Assembly: GCF_030687145.1 (NCBI RefSeq) | Contig: NZ_CP117460.1 | Coordinates: 5,332,001 to 5,396,000, forward strand | Source of the DNA: Pseudomonas sp. FP1742 | GTDB lineage: Bacteria > Pseudomonadota > Gammaproteobacteria > Pseudomonadales > Pseudomonadaceae | Length of the DNA: 64,000 bases | Direction: 5' to 3' | In this document: one piece after another, positions 20,681 through 30,864 of the stretch | Layout of the letters: the number at the start of each line of letters is the position of its first letter | Numbering within the stretch: position 1 is the first letter of the stretch | Program-made: the position numbers and the translations under genes | Notes under the pieces: generated by a model | The model's database searches: none | What the model saw: only the letters and a program-made list of their open reading frames with translations | Told to the model about the DNA's origin: nothing

Positions 20681-21411
20681 TCTCTATCAAGAACGTCAAC
20701 AAGTGGTATGGGGACTTCCAGGTACTGACTGATTGCAGCACCGAGGTCAAAAAAGGCGAAGTGATCGTGGTGTGCGGGCCGTCCGGTTCCGGCAAATCCA
20801 CCCTGATCAAGTGCGTCAATGCACTGGAACCGTTCCAGAAAGGCGACATCGTGGTCGATGGCACGTCCATCGCCGATCCGAAGACCAACCTGCCGAAACT
20901 GCGCTCGCGCGTGGGCATGGTGTTCCAGCATTTCGAACTGTTCCCGCACCTGACCATCACCGAAAACCTGACCATCGCGCAGATCAAGGTGCTGGGTCGC
21001 AGCAAGGAAGAAGCCACCAAGAAAGGCCTGCAGCTGCTTGAGCGCGTAGGGTTGTCTGCCCATGCGCATAAGCATCCAGGCCAGCTTTCCGGTGGCCAGC
21101 AACAACGTGTGGCGATCGCCCGTGCACTGGCGATGGACCCGATCGTCATGCTGTTCGACGAACCGACCTCGGCGCTGGACCCGGAAATGGTCAACGAAGT
21201 GCTGGACGTGATGGTGCAACTGGCCCACGAAGGCATGACCATGATGTGCGTGACCCACGAAATGGGCTTCGCCCGCAAGGTCGCGGACCGGGTGATCTTC
21301 ATGGACGCCGGCAAGATCATCGAAGACTGCAAGAAGGAAGAGTTCTTCGGCGACATCAACGCCCGCTCCGAACGTGCGCAGCATTTCCTCGAGAAGATTC
21401 TGCAGCACTAA
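20677..21411 (+). CDS. aatP: Glutamate/aspartate ABC transporter ATPase
   Basis: A 244-residue polar amino-acid ATPase of GltL/HisP type: Walker [10 protein letters not shown] (about 34-42), Q-loop [12 protein letters not shown], signature LSGGQQQR, Walker [14 protein letters not shown]-loop CVTHEMGFA. It completes the aatJQMP importer. Confidence 0.95.
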   Translation: MISIKNVNKWYGDFQVLTDCSTEVKKGEVIVVCGPSGSGKSTLIKCVNALEPFQKGDIVVDGTSIADPKTNLPKLRSRVGMVFQHFELFPHLTITENLTIAQIKVLGRSKEEATKKGLQLLERVGLSAHAHKHPGQLSGGQQQRVAIARALAMDPIVMLFDEPTSALDPEMVNEVLDVMVQLAHEGMTMMCVTHEMGFARKVADRVIFMDAGKIIEDCKKEEFFGDINARSERAQHFLEKILQH

Positions 21412-21423
21412 GAAGGAAGACAC

Positions 21424-21452
21424 CGCTCCCCCAATTGTGGGAGCGGGCTTTT
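21424..21452 (+). terminator. Probable terminator after aatP
   Basis: CGCTCCC and GGGAGCG form a stem with an 8-base loop, then GGCTTTT. It may also be a degenerate REP unit. Confidence 0.5.
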
Positions 21453-21620
21453 GTGGCGAGGGGGCCGCTGTGGCGAGGGGACTTGCCCCCGTTGGACTGC
21501 GTAGCAGTCCCAATACCTGAATACTCGGATTGTCAGATACAACCCGAATCCCGATATTGGGGCCGCTTCGCGACCCAACGGGGGCAAGCCCCCTCGCCAC
21601 AAAAGCCCCCTCGCCACACA
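21452..21620. repeat. Composite repeat of the GTGGCGAGGGGGCTTGCCCCC family
   Basis: Inverted copies of TGGCGAGGGGRCTTGCCCCC and of GTTGGACTGCGTAGCAGTCCC-like sequence fill the gap between aatP and aauS. This is a second repeat family, distinct from the GAGCGGGCTTGC REPs, and it recurs at 53967-54146. Confidence 0.8.
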
Positions 21621-21683
21621 GCAACTCCCACGGGACCCGTGGGGATATGGATATTGTGTTGTGGTTGACCCAAGGCTTCTGTG

Positions 21684-23585
21684 ATGAAATGCGACTCCAC
21701 TCTCTATCGCGCCGCGCCGCCATCACTCGCCGTGAAACCCCGTCTGATTCGCCATCTGTTCCTGCCGCCGCTGATCATCGCCCTGATGATCGGATTGGGT
21801 TACATCGGCTTCTGGGTCAGTGAGCACTACGGCATTCGCAGCCTCAGCGAGAACGGCCAGCGTCAGCTGGAACTACACGCCCGCGCCGTCGAGAGCGAGA
21901 TCAGCAAATACACCTACCTGCCCAGCCTGCTGGAGCTCGAATCCAGTGTTTCCCAGCTGCTGGCCGAGCCGTCCCCGGAACTGCGGCAGACGGTCAACGA
22001 ATACCTCGAAGGCCTGAACCGGCGCAGCCGCAGCCGGGCCATTTATGTGATGGACACCACTGGCCGCGTACTGGCCACCAGCAACTGGCGCGATGTCGAC
22101 AGTTATCTGGGTGAAGACCTGTCGTTCCGTGCCTATTTCCAGAACGCCGTGCGCGGTCAGCCGGGGCGTTTCTATGGCATCGGCAGCACCAGCGGCGAAC
22201 CCGGCTATTACCTGGCGCATGGCCTGGAAGAGCACGGCAAGATCATCGGCGTCGCGGTGGTCAAGGTTCGCCTCGAAGCCATGGAAGAACGCTGGCAGCG
22301 TGCGCGCCTGGAAGCGTTCGTCAGCGACGAGAACGGCATCATCATCCTCTCCAGCGATCCGGCGCGGCGGCTCAAGTCCGTGGTGCCGTTGAGCGACGAC
22401 ACCAAGGAACGCCTGGCCCGCAGCCTCCAGTACTACTGGTATCCGCTCAATGAACTGCAACCGCTGGCGCGGGAGAAACTGGCCGAAGGCGAGGAAAAAC
22501 TGACCTTCCCCGCCAACAGTGAGCTGATGTCCGACGAAGAGAACATCAGCTACCTCTCGCAAACCCGGCCGCTGAGCGATACGCCATGGAACTTCACCCT
22601 GCTCACGCCCTTGCAAGACCTGCGGCGTGAAGCGATCAATCAGGGGATTCTGGTGGCGGTGGCGTTTGCCCTGGTGGCGTTCCTGCTGATCGCCTGGAAC
22701 GAGCGGCGCAAGGTGATCGCCACCCGCCTCGCGGCGCGGGAAGCCTTGCAGGAAGCCAACAATCAACTGGAGCGTCGGATTACCGAACGCACCACCGACC
22801 TGCGCGCCAGCAACGAACGGCTCAAGGGTCAGATCCGCGAACGCCGCCAGGCGGAAGAAACCTTGCGCCGCGCCCAGGATGAACTGGTCCAGGCCGGCAA
22901 ACTGGCGGCCATCGGCCAGATGTCCACCAGCATTGCCCACGAACTGAACCAGCCGCTGGCAGCCTTGCGGACCTTGTCCGGCAACACGGTGCGCTTTCTG
23001 GAACGGGGTCAGCTGGATGTGGCCAGCACCAACCTCAAGACCATCAACGAACTGATCGACCGCATGGGCCGGATCACCGCCAGCCTGCGTTCCTTCGCCC
23101 GCCGTGGCGATGACAAGGGCCAAGCCAGTTTGGGCAAAGCCGTGGACGCCGCCCTGCAACTGCTGGGCAGTCGAATGGAAAACGCGCACCTGCAATTGCA
23201 TCGCGACCTCAAAGACGTGCAGGTGCAGATCGACCAGACCCGCCTGGAGCAGATCCTGGTCAACCTGATCGGCAACGCGCTCGACGCCATGCAATCGCAG
23301 CCTCAACCAGCGCTCTGGCTCGAAGGCGAGGAATTCGACGGCAAGTATCGCCTGCGGGTACGCGACAACGGCCACGGCATCGATGCCGAAGCGCGCAAGC
23401 ATCTGTTCGAACCGTTCTTCACCACCAAACCCGGCGAACAAGGCCTGGGCCTCGGCCTGACCCTGTCGGCGAGCCTGGCCGCCGCCACTGGCGGGCATCT
23501 GGGTGTCGAACACCCGGCCAGCGGTGGCACCACCTTCGTCCTCAGTTTACCGTTGGTAAGCCCTACTCCCGCCGAGCCGATATGA
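21684..23585 (+). CDS. aauS: Acidic amino-acid sensor histidine kinase
   Basis: A 633-residue DctB-like membrane kinase: first membrane helix at about residues 24-46, a periplasmic double-PAS sensor (about 47-315), second helix near 320, coiled linker, HisKA with H419 (STSIAHELNQPLAALRTL), and HATPase (NLIGNALDAM, DNGHGID, GLGLGLTLS). It should sense extracellular glutamate/aspartate and phosphorylate AauR. A GTG at 21681 directly precedes the preferred ATG. The stop overlaps aauR by 4 bases. Confidence 0.9.
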   Translation: MKCDSTLYRAAPPSLAVKPRLIRHLFLPPLIIALMIGLGYIGFWVSEHYGIRSLSENGQRQLELHARAVESEISKYTYLPSLLELESSVSQLLAEPSPELRQTVNEYLEGLNRRSRSRAIYVMDTTGRVLATSNWRDVDSYLGEDLSFRAYFQNAVRGQPGRFYGIGSTSGEPGYYLAHGLEEHGKIIGVAVVKVRLEAMEERWQRARLEAFVSDENGIIILSSDPARRLKSVVPLSDDTKERLARSLQYYWYPLNELQPLAREKLAEGEEKLTFPANSELMSDEENISYLSQTRPLSDTPWNFTLLTPLQDLRREAINQGILVAVAFALVAFLLIAWNERRKVIATRLAAREALQEANNQLERRITERTTDLRASNERLKGQIRERRQAEETLRRAQDELVQAGKLAAIGQMSTSIAHELNQPLAALRTLSGNTVRFLERGQLDVASTNLKTINELIDRMGRITASLRSFARRGDDKGQASLGKAVDAALQLLGSRMENAHLQLHRDLKDVQVQIDQTRLEQILVNLIGNALDAMQSQPQPALWLEGEEFDGKYRLRVRDNGHGIDAEARKHLFEPFFTTKPGEQGLGLGLTLSASLAAATGGHLGVEHPASGGTTFVLSLPLVSPTPAEPI

Positions 23586-24910
23586 ACAACGACCTTAGTG
23601 TGCTGATCGTCGAAGACGACCCCCATGTCCTGCTCGGTTGCCAACAGGCGCTGACCCTGGAAGACATTCCCTGCATCGGCGTCGGCAGCGCCGAAGAAGC
23701 ACTGGAACGGGTGGGCGATAACTTCGCCGGCATCGTCATCAGCGACATCCGCCTGCCGGGCATCGATGGCCTGGAACTGCTGACCCGGCTCAAGGCCCGT
23801 GATCGCAGCCTGCCGGTAGTGTTGATTACCGGCCATGGCGATATCTCGATGGCCGTCGGCGCAATGCAGAAAGGCGCCTACGACTTCATGGAGAAACCCT
23901 TCTCCCCCGAACGTCTGGTGGACGTCGCCCGCCGCGCGCTGGAGCAACGCAGCCTGGCGCGGGAAGTCACCTCGTTACGTCGACAACTGTTCGAGCGTGA
24001 TTCCCTCGAAGGCCGGATCATCGGTCGCTCGCCGGCCATGCAGAACCTGCGGGAACTGATCGCCAACGTCGCCGATACATCGGCCAACGTGTTGATCGAA
24101 GGCGAGACCGGCACCGGCAAGGAACTGGTTGCGCGCTGCCTGCACGACTTCAGCCGCCGGCACAGCAAACAGTTCGTCGCGCTGAACTGCGGCGGCCTGC
24201 CGGAGAACCTGTTCGAAAGCGAAATCTTCGGCCACGAGGCCAACGCCTTCACCGGTGCCGGCAAACGACGGATCGGCAAGATCGAACACGCCGATGGCGG
24301 CACGCTGTTCCTCGACGAAGTGGAAAGCATGCCGCTGCCGTTGCAGATCAAACTGCTGCGGGTGTTGCAGGAGCGCACCCTCGAACGCCTGGGATCGAAC
24401 CAGAGCGTGGCGGTGGATTGTCGGGTGATCGCCGCCACCAAGTCCGATCTGGACGAGTCGAGCAAGGCCGGCGAGTTTCGCAGCGACCTGTATTACCGCC
24501 TGAACGTAGTGACCCTGGAACTGCCACCGCTGCGCGAACGCCGCGAAGACATCCTGCAATTGTTCGAGCACTTTTTGCAGCAGTCATCCCTGCGCTTCGA
24601 CCGCGCCGTGCCGGAACTGGACAACCAGACTCTGTCGACCCTGATGAGCCACGACTGGCCAGGCAACGTGCGCGAACTGCGCAACGTCGCCGAACGCTTC
24701 GCCCTCGGCCTGCCGGCCTTCAAGAAAACCGGCGCCAGCGGCAGCAACCAGGGCCTGGCCTTCGCCGAAGCGGTGGAGGCCTTCGAACGCAACCTGCTCA
24801 GCGACGCCTTGCAGCGCAGCGGCGGCAACCTGACCCAGGCCAGCCAGGAACTGGGAATGGCCAAGACCACCCTGTTCGACAAAGTGAAGAAATACGGGCT
24901 GAGCCACTGA
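23582..24910 (+). CDS. aauR: Sigma-54-dependent response regulator of acidic amino-acid use
   Basis: A 442-residue NtrC/DctD-family activator: receiver ([12 protein letters not shown], phosphoacceptor D in [12 protein letters not shown] near residue 59), AAA+ domain (Walker A GETGTGKE, sigma-54 loop NAFTGA, Walker [13 protein letters not shown]), and C-terminal Fis-type HTH ([25 protein letters not shown]). It probably drives aatJ from 18052-18067 through 17930-17974. The usual first glycine of GAFTGA is Asn here. Confidence 0.9.
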   Translation: MNNDLSVLIVEDDPHVLLGCQQALTLEDIPCIGVGSAEEALERVGDNFAGIVISDIRLPGIDGLELLTRLKARDRSLPVVLITGHGDISMAVGAMQKGAYDFMEKPFSPERLVDVARRALEQRSLAREVTSLRRQLFERDSLEGRIIGRSPAMQNLRELIANVADTSANVLIEGETGTGKELVARCLHDFSRRHSKQFVALNCGGLPENLFESEIFGHEANAFTGAGKRRIGKIEHADGGTLFLDEVESMPLPLQIKLLRVLQERTLERLGSNQSVAVDCRVIAATKSDLDESSKAGEFRSDLYYRLNVVTLELPPLRERREDILQLFEHFLQQSSLRFDRAVPELDNQTLSTLMSHDWPGNVRELRNVAERFALGLPAFKKTGASGSNQGLAFAEAVEAFERNLLSDALQRSGGNLTQASQELGMAKTTLFDKVKKYGLSH

Positions 24911-25248
24911 TGGACCTGATTTTCAAGGCAACCCTGGGCGCGGCGGTGGTGGTGATCCTCGCCATGCTGGCCAAGACCAAAAACTATTACATCGCAGGCC
25001 TGGTGCCGCTGTTTCCGACCTTTGCGCTGATCGCCCATTACATCGTCGGCAAAGGGCGTTCGCTGGATGATCTGAAGACCACCATCGTGTTTGGCATGTG
25101 GTCGATCATTCCGTACTTCGTCTACCTGGCGACCTTGTATGTGCTGGTCGACCGGATGCGCCTGGAGGCTTCGCTGGCGGTGGCGGCGGTGGCGTGGTTG
25201 ATGGCGGCGACGGTGCTGGTCAGTGTGTGGGTGCGCCTGCACGGCTAA
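24910..25248 (+). CDS. glpM: GlpM-like small inner-membrane protein
   Basis: A 112-residue protein with four hydrophobic segments and the sequence NYYIAGLVPLFPTFALIAHY followed by TTIVFGMWSIIPYF, which I recognise as the GlpM family. GlpM affects alginate production in P. aeruginosa by an unknown mechanism. Its ATG shares one base with the aauR stop, so it is probably co-transcribed with aauSR. In P. aeruginosa glpM follows glpD directly. Confidence 0.7.
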   Translation: MDLIFKATLGAAVVVILAMLAKTKNYYIAGLVPLFPTFALIAHYIVGKGRSLDDLKTTIVFGMWSIIPYFVYLATLYVLVDRMRLEASLAVAAVAWLMAATVLVSVWVRLHG

Positions 25249-25284
25249 ATTCAAAAAAATCGCGGCCTGCTGCATTTGCATACA

Positions 25285-25316
25285 CCTGCAGGAGCTGCGA
25301 AGGCGGCTCCTGCAGG
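25285..25316 (+). terminator. Hairpin after glpM-like gene
   Basis: CCTGCAGGAGC and GCTCCTGCAGG pair perfectly around 10 bases. It lies between converging genes, with no strong T-run. Confidence 0.5.
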
Positions 25317-25325
25317 GGTAAGTGG

Positions 25326-26234
25326 TTACTGCCCGTAAACCTTCTGCAACTGCGTTGGTGTCAACGCATCCTCAAACGGCACCGGCACCGATTTCACCGC
25401 CCCATAGAGGTTGCGATAACGCCAATAGTTTCCGTTGTTGGCCAGTTGATAACCACGCTCGACCACTCGCTGGCCATCAAGGTTATAACGCAAGGTTTCC
25501 TGGGCAGTCGCTGGCGGTGTCGGCTGCATCAGGTCAGTGGCCAGAACTCGCATCGATTCATCGATACACTCGTCGAGCACCGCCGTGACCTTCGCCAAAT
25601 CGAGGTCGCCGTCGTCGATGCACTGCTTGCCACAGCGCCGAATCGGCTGGCTGACGACTTCGATCCGCATGCGATACAGCGCCGAACCGGCAATATCCTG
25701 GACCTGCACCTGATTGATCAGCACGAAACTGCCGCGATCGGGGGTAAGCATCAGTTTGGGCTCAATCACCAGGTGTGCGGTGACCTGCCCTTCTCCTTGC
25801 TTGAACCCGGCCGCTTGCGAAGCCTGTTGATAGCGCTGTTGCAGGCGCTCCTGCAATGGAACGCCTGCAAGCAAGTCGGCCATCGGTCGCGCCTCGTTGA
25901 GCGCGGTTTTTTCCGCATCGCGCTGCAAGCTGCCGCTGCCCATCTGGGTGTTGATCAGGCTGGCCACCAGCAAACCGGCAAGCCCGGCACCGTTGCCTGA
26001 ACTGGCCACCAGATTATGACTCGACGACGCAGCCTTCAAAGCCACCTGCGAGTCAATCACGGTGCTGGCACCCACAAAGGATGGCGGCAACTGCACGTCG
26101 ACCTTAAGCCCGTGGGCCTGGACGTAAGGCAAGGCACTCTGGTCCTTGAAACCGGCCTCAGGAGCCGGTTTTTGCGCACACCCCGTCAGCATCAGCAGGG
26201 CCAGCGCACCCGCCACTATGGGCAGGCGCGTCAT
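25326..26234 (-). CDS. Predicted lipoprotein, function unknown
   Basis: A 302-residue protein with a lipobox (MTRLPIVAGALALLMLTGCAQ, Cys at 19), hence probably membrane-anchored in the envelope. A small-residue hydrophobic stretch follows (NGAGLAGLLVASLINTQMG, about 81-99). No enzyme motif is seen. It overlaps the upstream lipoprotein gene by 4 bases and the two surely form an operon. Confidence 0.75.
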   Translation of the reverse strand: MTRLPIVAGALALLMLTGCAQKPAPEAGFKDQSALPYVQAHGLKVDVQLPPSFVGASTVIDSQVALKAASSSHNLVASSGNGAGLAGLLVASLINTQMGSGSLQRDAEKTALNEARPMADLLAGVPLQERLQQRYQQASQAAGFKQGEGQVTAHLVIEPKLMLTPDRGSFVLINQVQVQDIAGSALYRMRIEVVSQPIRRCGKQCIDDGDLDLAKVTAVLDECIDESMRVLATDLMQPTPPATAQETLRYNLDGQRVVERGYQLANNGNYWRYRNLYGAVKSVPVPFEDALTPTQLQKVYGQ

Positions 26235-26926
26235 TGCGCGAACGGGGTGATCATTTGCTGACGGCTATTGTCCATAGCCTGATAGAACGCGTTGGACAAG
26301 TTGGTATAGGTCGGCTCGTCCCATTCGCCCTGGGCGGCTTGCGTAGCGACAAAGGGTTTGAACCACAGCAGTTTGTTGTCTGCCAGATCGATCACCATGC
26401 CCTGTCCGCCCACCTGCGCCATCGGTACGCTGGTTGGCACAACGCTGTAGTAGCTGCGGGTGGCACCGGTGGCGTAGACATTCACCAGCAGCAGACGATC
26501 GACGCCGTAGGCGGCCTTGACCGGCGTCATGTCACGGGTCATGTAGCCTTCGCGGAAACTGGTTTCCTTATAAGCATTCAGGTCGACCGGCTCGTTGATC
26601 CGCTTGGCTTTGTAACCCTTGGCCTGCAGCTTGGCGACAAGGACATCCGGCAAGGTGTGAAGGTCGCCCACTTGCCATTTTGCGACGTTGTCACTGAGCT
26701 TGTTGTTAACGCCCTTGTTGATGGCGTAATCGAGAATCCCCTGATTGCCGGTCAACGCCAGCACCGGCTCCGGCACCACAGTGATCGCCACGCCGATAGT
26801 CGGCTCTTTGGCATCCCAGAATTGGTGATCCAGCGGTACTGGAGGTTGCACGTGGGCACAGCCAGTGAGGGTCAGGCAGGCGAGCAACGTCAGTGCTGCC
26901 CAAGTGCGTAGAGCGTGAAGATTCAT
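26231..26926 (-). CDS. Predicted lipoprotein, function unknown
   Basis: A 231-residue protein with signal peptide and lipobox (LTLLACLTLTGCAHV, Cys near 23). The mature part is a single alpha/beta-like domain with no recognisable catalytic motif; YGVDRLLLVNVYATGATRSYYS is its most distinctive stretch. It is the first gene of a two-gene lipoprotein operon. Confidence 0.75.
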   Translation of the reverse strand: MNLHALRTWAALTLLACLTLTGCAHVQPPVPLDHQFWDAKEPTIGVAITVVPEPVLALTGNQGILDYAINKGVNNKLSDNVAKWQVGDLHTLPDVLVAKLQAKGYKAKRINEPVDLNAYKETSFREGYMTRDMTPVKAAYGVDRLLLVNVYATGATRSYYSVVPTSVPMAQVGGQGMVIDLADNKLLWFKPFVATQAAQGEWDEPTYTNLSNAFYQAMDNSRQQMITPFAQ

Positions 26927-27044
26927 GGATCAAGTCCCTATGATTATTAACGATGCTGCTTATGTCGGCAGCATCGTCAAAAACCGTAGTGGCATATTGA
27001 TATATTTTTCAACCACCCGAGGGGCCACAGCGCGCAGAGATCCC

Positions 27045-27136
27045 TTGTGGGAGCGGGCTTGCTCGCGAAGGCAGTGTGTCAGTCGACATCTGCTTTGACT
27101 GATACACCGCCTTCGCGAGCAAGCCCGCTCCCACAA
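27045..27136. repeat. REP doublet
   Basis: Inverted GTGGGAGCGGGCTTGCTCGCGAAGG arms around about 40 bases, between the lipoprotein pair and the hydrolase gene. Confidence 0.9.
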
Positions 27137-27149
27137 TTGGATTTGGGTG

Positions 27150-28184
27150 TTATAGAAGATTGCGTTCGGCCACGGGATCAATCTGCGCCCAGTGCGAAGT
27201 ATCTTCGCGATGGGCCTGCAAATACGGCAACACCGCCGCCAGCAATGGCGCCTTGAACGCTTCCTGAAAACGATGGGCCAGCCCCGGGATCAACTTCAAC
27301 TGACTGCCACGAATGTGTGCCGCCAGATGCACGCCATGCATTACCGGCAACAACGGATCAGCGGTGCCGTGAACCACCAGCGTCGGCACCCGCAATTGGT
27401 TGAGCAGATCCACACGACTGCGCTCGGCAAGGATCGCCATGATCTGGCGCTTCACGCCTTCCGGGTTAAACGCCCGGTCATAAGACAGCGCCGCTTGATG
27501 CAGCAACGCCTGCCGATCATCAGTGACCGAAGGACTGCCCAGCGCCGCCAGCAAATCAGCCTGCTGCTCCAGCGCCACTTCGCGGTTCGGCGCGCCGCGT
27601 CGCGCGAGCAGCTGCACCAGGGCCGCACTCGGCGCCGGCAAACCTTCGGCGCCCGAGCTGGTCATCAGCAACGTCAGGCTCTCGACCCGCTGCGGCGCCA
27701 TGGCCGCCAGATGCTGGGCGATCATCCCCCCCATGCTGGCACCCAGCACGTGAAACTGCTGGATGTGCAAGGCATCCATCAGCCCAAGGGCATCGTCCGC
27801 CATGTCGGTCAGGGTGTAGGGCGCCGATACCGGCAGGCCGAGTTTGTAGCGCAACACTTCGAACGTCAGATTGGCCTCAGCGGGTGTCTGCCGCCAGGTC
27901 GACAGGCCGACATCGCGATTGTCATAGCGAATCACCCGAAAACCCTGCTGACACAGCGCGACCACCACCTCGTCCGGCCAGTGAATCAACTGCCCACCCA
28001 GGCCCATCACCAGCAACAACGCAGGGTCGGACGCACGGCCGATGCTCTGGTAAGCCAGACTCACCTGATCCAGATCGACATGTTCGGTTGGAACGTTAAC
28101 GTCGCAACGAGACGCCGCAAGAGACGGAAAATTGAACAACACAGCGATCAGAAAGACCGCTGTGGATAAAAATCGTGCACGCAT
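27150..28184 (-). CDS. Exported alpha/beta hydrolase
   Basis: A 344-residue alpha/beta-hydrolase with an N-terminal signal peptide ([19 protein letters not shown]...LAAS). The nucleophile elbow is GASMGG (Ser in [14 protein letters not shown]), the oxyanion segment [10 protein letters not shown], the acid D in HGTADPLLP and the catalytic H in GLAHRF. The sequence resembles bacterial esterases and TesA-like hydrolases; the substrate is unknown. The ATG at 28184 is chosen because the longer frame to 28382 runs through a REP element. Confidence 0.82.
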   Translation of the reverse strand: MRARFLSTAVFLIAVLFNFPSLAASRCDVNVPTEHVDLDQVSLAYQSIGRASDPALLLVMGLGGQLIHWPDEVVVALCQQGFRVIRYDNRDVGLSTWRQTPAEANLTFEVLRYKLGLPVSAPYTLTDMADDALGLMDALHIQQFHVLGASMGGMIAQHLAAMAPQRVESLTLLMTSSGAEGLPAPSAALVQLLARRGAPNREVALEQQADLLAALGSPSVTDDRQALLHQAALSYDRAFNPEGVKRQIMAILAERSRVDLLNQLRVPTLVVHGTADPLLPVMHGVHLAAHIRGSQLKLIPGLAHRFQEAFKAPLLAAVLPYLQAHREDTSHWAQIDPVAERNLL

Positions 28185-28314
28185 GAAAAACACCGAAACG
28201 CAGAACTCCAGTAGAGCGCGAGTCTGATGAAGTTTGTACAAGCGCGCTGCCACAGTTACGTGACAGTTTGATGAAGAGTGCCGAGCGGTCATCCTCAAGA
28301 CCGCGTTATCGTTC

Positions 28315-28406
28315 TTCGCGAGCAAGCCCGCTCCCACATTGGATTTGTGTCGATTACAGAATTTGTGTACGACACCGATCAATGTGGGAGCGGGCTTGCT
28401 CGCGAA
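28315..28406. repeat. REP doublet
   Basis: Perfectly inverted 26-base arms (TTCGCGAGCAAGCCCGCTCC... and complement) separated by 40 bases, between the metE end and the hydrolase start. Confidence 0.9.
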
Positions 28407-28431
28407 GGCGCCAGAACAGGCGCCGCAGGAT

Positions 28432-30744
28432 TTAGGCCAACTGACTGCGCAACTGCCGCGCCGCCGCCACCATGTTCACCAGCGCCGCCTCAGTCTCCGG
28501 CCAGGCCCGGGTCTTCAACCCGCAATCGGGGTTTACCCACAACCGCTCGGCCGGAATGCGCTTTACCGCTTTGCTCATCAACTTGACCATCTCGGCCGTG
28601 TCCGGCACCCGGGGCGAGTGGATGTCGTAGACGCCCGGGCCGATGTCGTTCGGGTAGTCGAAGGCTTCGAAGGCCTCCAGCAATTCCATGTCCGAGCGCG
28701 AGGTTTCGATGGTGATTACGTCGGCGTCCATCGCCGCGATGGACTCGATCACGTCATTGAATTCGCTGTAGCACATGTGGGTGTGAATCTGGGTTTCGTC
28801 ACGCACACCCGATGCGCTCAGGCGGAACGCTTCCACCGCCCAATCCAGGTATTCCTGCCATTGCGCCCGACGCAGCGGCAGGCCTTCGCGGAACGCAGCT
28901 TCGTCGATCTGCACGATCTTGATGCCGGCGGCTTCCAGGTCCACCACTTCGTCACGCAGGGCCAATGCCAGCTGCTGCGCCTGGATTTTGCGCGAGACGT
29001 CTTCGCGCGGGAACGACCACATCAGCATGGTCACGGGACCGGTGAGCATGCCTTTCATGACCTTGTCGGTGAGGCTTTGCGCGTAGGTGATCCAGTCGAC
29101 GGTCATGGCGTTCGGGCGGCTCAGGTCGCCGTAGATGATGGCCGGTTTCACACAGCGCGAACCATAGCTCTGGACCCAGCCGAAACGGGTGAACAGGTAG
29201 CCGTCCAGTTGCTCGGCGAAGTATTCGACCATGTCGTTGCGTTCGGCCTCACCGTGCACCAGCACGTCCAGGCCCAGGCGTTCCTGGACTTGCACGGCAT
29301 GGCGGATTTCGCTGTGCATGGCGTCGGTGTAATCGTTGGCCGACAGCTTGCCTTGCTTGAAGGCCTGGCGCGCCAGACGGATCGAACCGGTCTGCGGGAA
29401 CGAGCCGATGGTGGTGGTCGGGAATGCCGGCAGTTGCAAGCGCGCACGCTGCTGTTCGATGCGTTTGGCAAACGGCGAATGACGTTGGCTGTCCGCTGCA
29501 CCGATAGCGTTGATGCGCGCCTGCACGTCGGCTTTATGGATACGCGATGACTCGGCGCGGCTGGCCTGAATCGTCCGGCTTTGGGCGAGTGCCGCTTGCA
29601 CCTTGGGCGATTGCGGGTCGTTCAGGGCATCGCGCAGCACGGCAATTTCACCGCACTTCTGCACGGCGAAGGCCAGCCAGCTTTTCAGTTCGGGGTCGAG
29701 TTTGTCTTCACGCTCCAGGTCTACCGGGCTGTGCAGCAGCGAGCAGGAACTGCTGACCCACAGGTTATCGCCAAAGCGTTCCTGGGCCGGTTGCAGTTGC
29801 GCGAGGGCTTGCTCCAGTTCGCAGCGCCAGACGTTGCGACCGTTCACCAGGCCTACCGAGAGAATCTTGTAGGTCGGCAGACGATCCAGCACCTGGCCGA
29901 GTTGATCCGGCGCCCGCACCGCGTCGATGTGCAGGCCTTGCACCGGCAGGCCGACAGCCAGGCCGAGGTTGTCTTCCAGGCCACTGAAGTAGGTCGCCAC
30001 AAGCTTTTTCAGCGGCGAGTACTGGAGGATGTGATAAGCGCGTTCGAAGGCGTTTTTCCAGGCTTGTGGCAGATCCAGGGTGAGGATCGGTTCGTCGATC
30101 TGCACCCATTCCACGCCTTGGGCAGCCAGGCGACCGAGGATTTCACCGTAGATCGGCAGCAGGCGTTCCAGCAGATCGAGCTTGTCGAAGTCGTTGCCCT
30201 TGGCTTTGCCCAGCCACAGGTAAGTCAATGGACCGATGATGACGGGTTTGACGTTGTGGCCGAGGGCTTTCGCCTCGTCGACTTCGTCGAACAGCTGTTC
30301 CCAGCTCAGCTTGAACTGTTGGTCGGCGGTGAATTCCGGGACCAGGTAGTGGTAGTTGGTGTCGAACCACTTGGTCAGTTCCTGGGCGTATTGCGCGGTG
30401 CCGTGTTCGCTGCCGCAGCAGGCTGCCGTGGCGCCACGGGCCATGGCGAACAGAGTGTCGAGGGTCGGCAGGCCTTTGGCCCCCCTGGCGCTGTCGAAGC
30501 GCTCGGGAATTACACCGAAGGTCAGGGAATGGGTCAGCACCTGGTCGTACCAGGCGAAGTCGCCCACGGGCAGCAAGTCGATGCCGGCGTCTTTCTGCAA
30601 TTGCCAGTGGGTGGCGCGCAATTGGCGGCCGACGCTGTTCAGCACGTCCTGATCCAGATCGCCCTTCCAGTAGGATTCGAGGGCTTTTTTCAGTTCGCGG
30701 TCCGCGCCGATGCGTGGAAAACCAAGTGTGTGGGCCAGAGCCAT
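28432..30744 (-). CDS. metE: Cobalamin-independent methionine synthase
   Basis: Transfers methyl from methyltetrahydropteroyltriglutamate to homocysteine. The 770-residue, two-barrel enzyme starts [18 protein letters not shown] and has the C-terminal zinc and substrate segments ([35 protein letters not shown]). GGAG precedes the ATG at 30744. It is divergent from its regulator gene metR, with the control region at 30745-30864. Confidence 0.96.
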   Translation of the reverse strand: MALAHTLGFPRIGADRELKKALESYWKGDLDQDVLNSVGRQLRATHWQLQKDAGIDLLPVGDFAWYDQVLTHSLTFGVIPERFDSARGAKGLPTLDTLFAMARGATAACCGSEHGTAQYAQELTKWFDTNYHYLVPEFTADQQFKLSWEQLFDEVDEAKALGHNVKPVIIGPLTYLWLGKAKGNDFDKLDLLERLLPIYGEILGRLAAQGVEWVQIDEPILTLDLPQAWKNAFERAYHILQYSPLKKLVATYFSGLEDNLGLAVGLPVQGLHIDAVRAPDQLGQVLDRLPTYKILSVGLVNGRNVWRCELEQALAQLQPAQERFGDNLWVSSSCSLLHSPVDLEREDKLDPELKSWLAFAVQKCGEIAVLRDALNDPQSPKVQAALAQSRTIQASRAESSRIHKADVQARINAIGAADSQRHSPFAKRIEQQRARLQLPAFPTTTIGSFPQTGSIRLARQAFKQGKLSANDYTDAMHSEIRHAVQVQERLGLDVLVHGEAERNDMVEYFAEQLDGYLFTRFGWVQSYGSRCVKPAIIYGDLSRPNAMTVDWITYAQSLTDKVMKGMLTGPVTMLMWSFPREDVSRKIQAQQLALALRDEVVDLEAAGIKIVQIDEAAFREGLPLRRAQWQEYLDWAVEAFRLSASGVRDETQIHTHMCYSEFNDVIESIAAMDADVITIETSRSDMELLEAFEAFDYPNDIGPGVYDIHSPRVPDTAEMVKLMSKAVKRIPAERLWVNPDCGLKTRAWPETEAALVNMVAAARQLRSQLA

Positions 30745-30808
30745 GGTGAATTTCTCTCCATAAAGAATGCTGTAAAACATGGCGCTATTGTCGACAGCCA
30801 ACCCAACA

Positions 30809-30821
30809 TGAGACAAACTCA
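30809..30821. promoter_or_regulatory. Candidate MetR box between metE and metR
   Basis: TGAGACAAACTCA is a perfect dyad close to the MetR consensus TGAAN5TTCA and lies between the two divergent starts. Confidence 0.4.
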
Positions 30822-30864
30822 ACCTTTTCGTGTTGATCACAAGTTTTCCTCATGGAGCCATCCG

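Noticed and set aside
28185..28382. N-terminal extension of the exported hydrolase by 66 residues
   Set aside because: The extra codons run through a REP element and the true signal peptide starts at the ATG at 28184.
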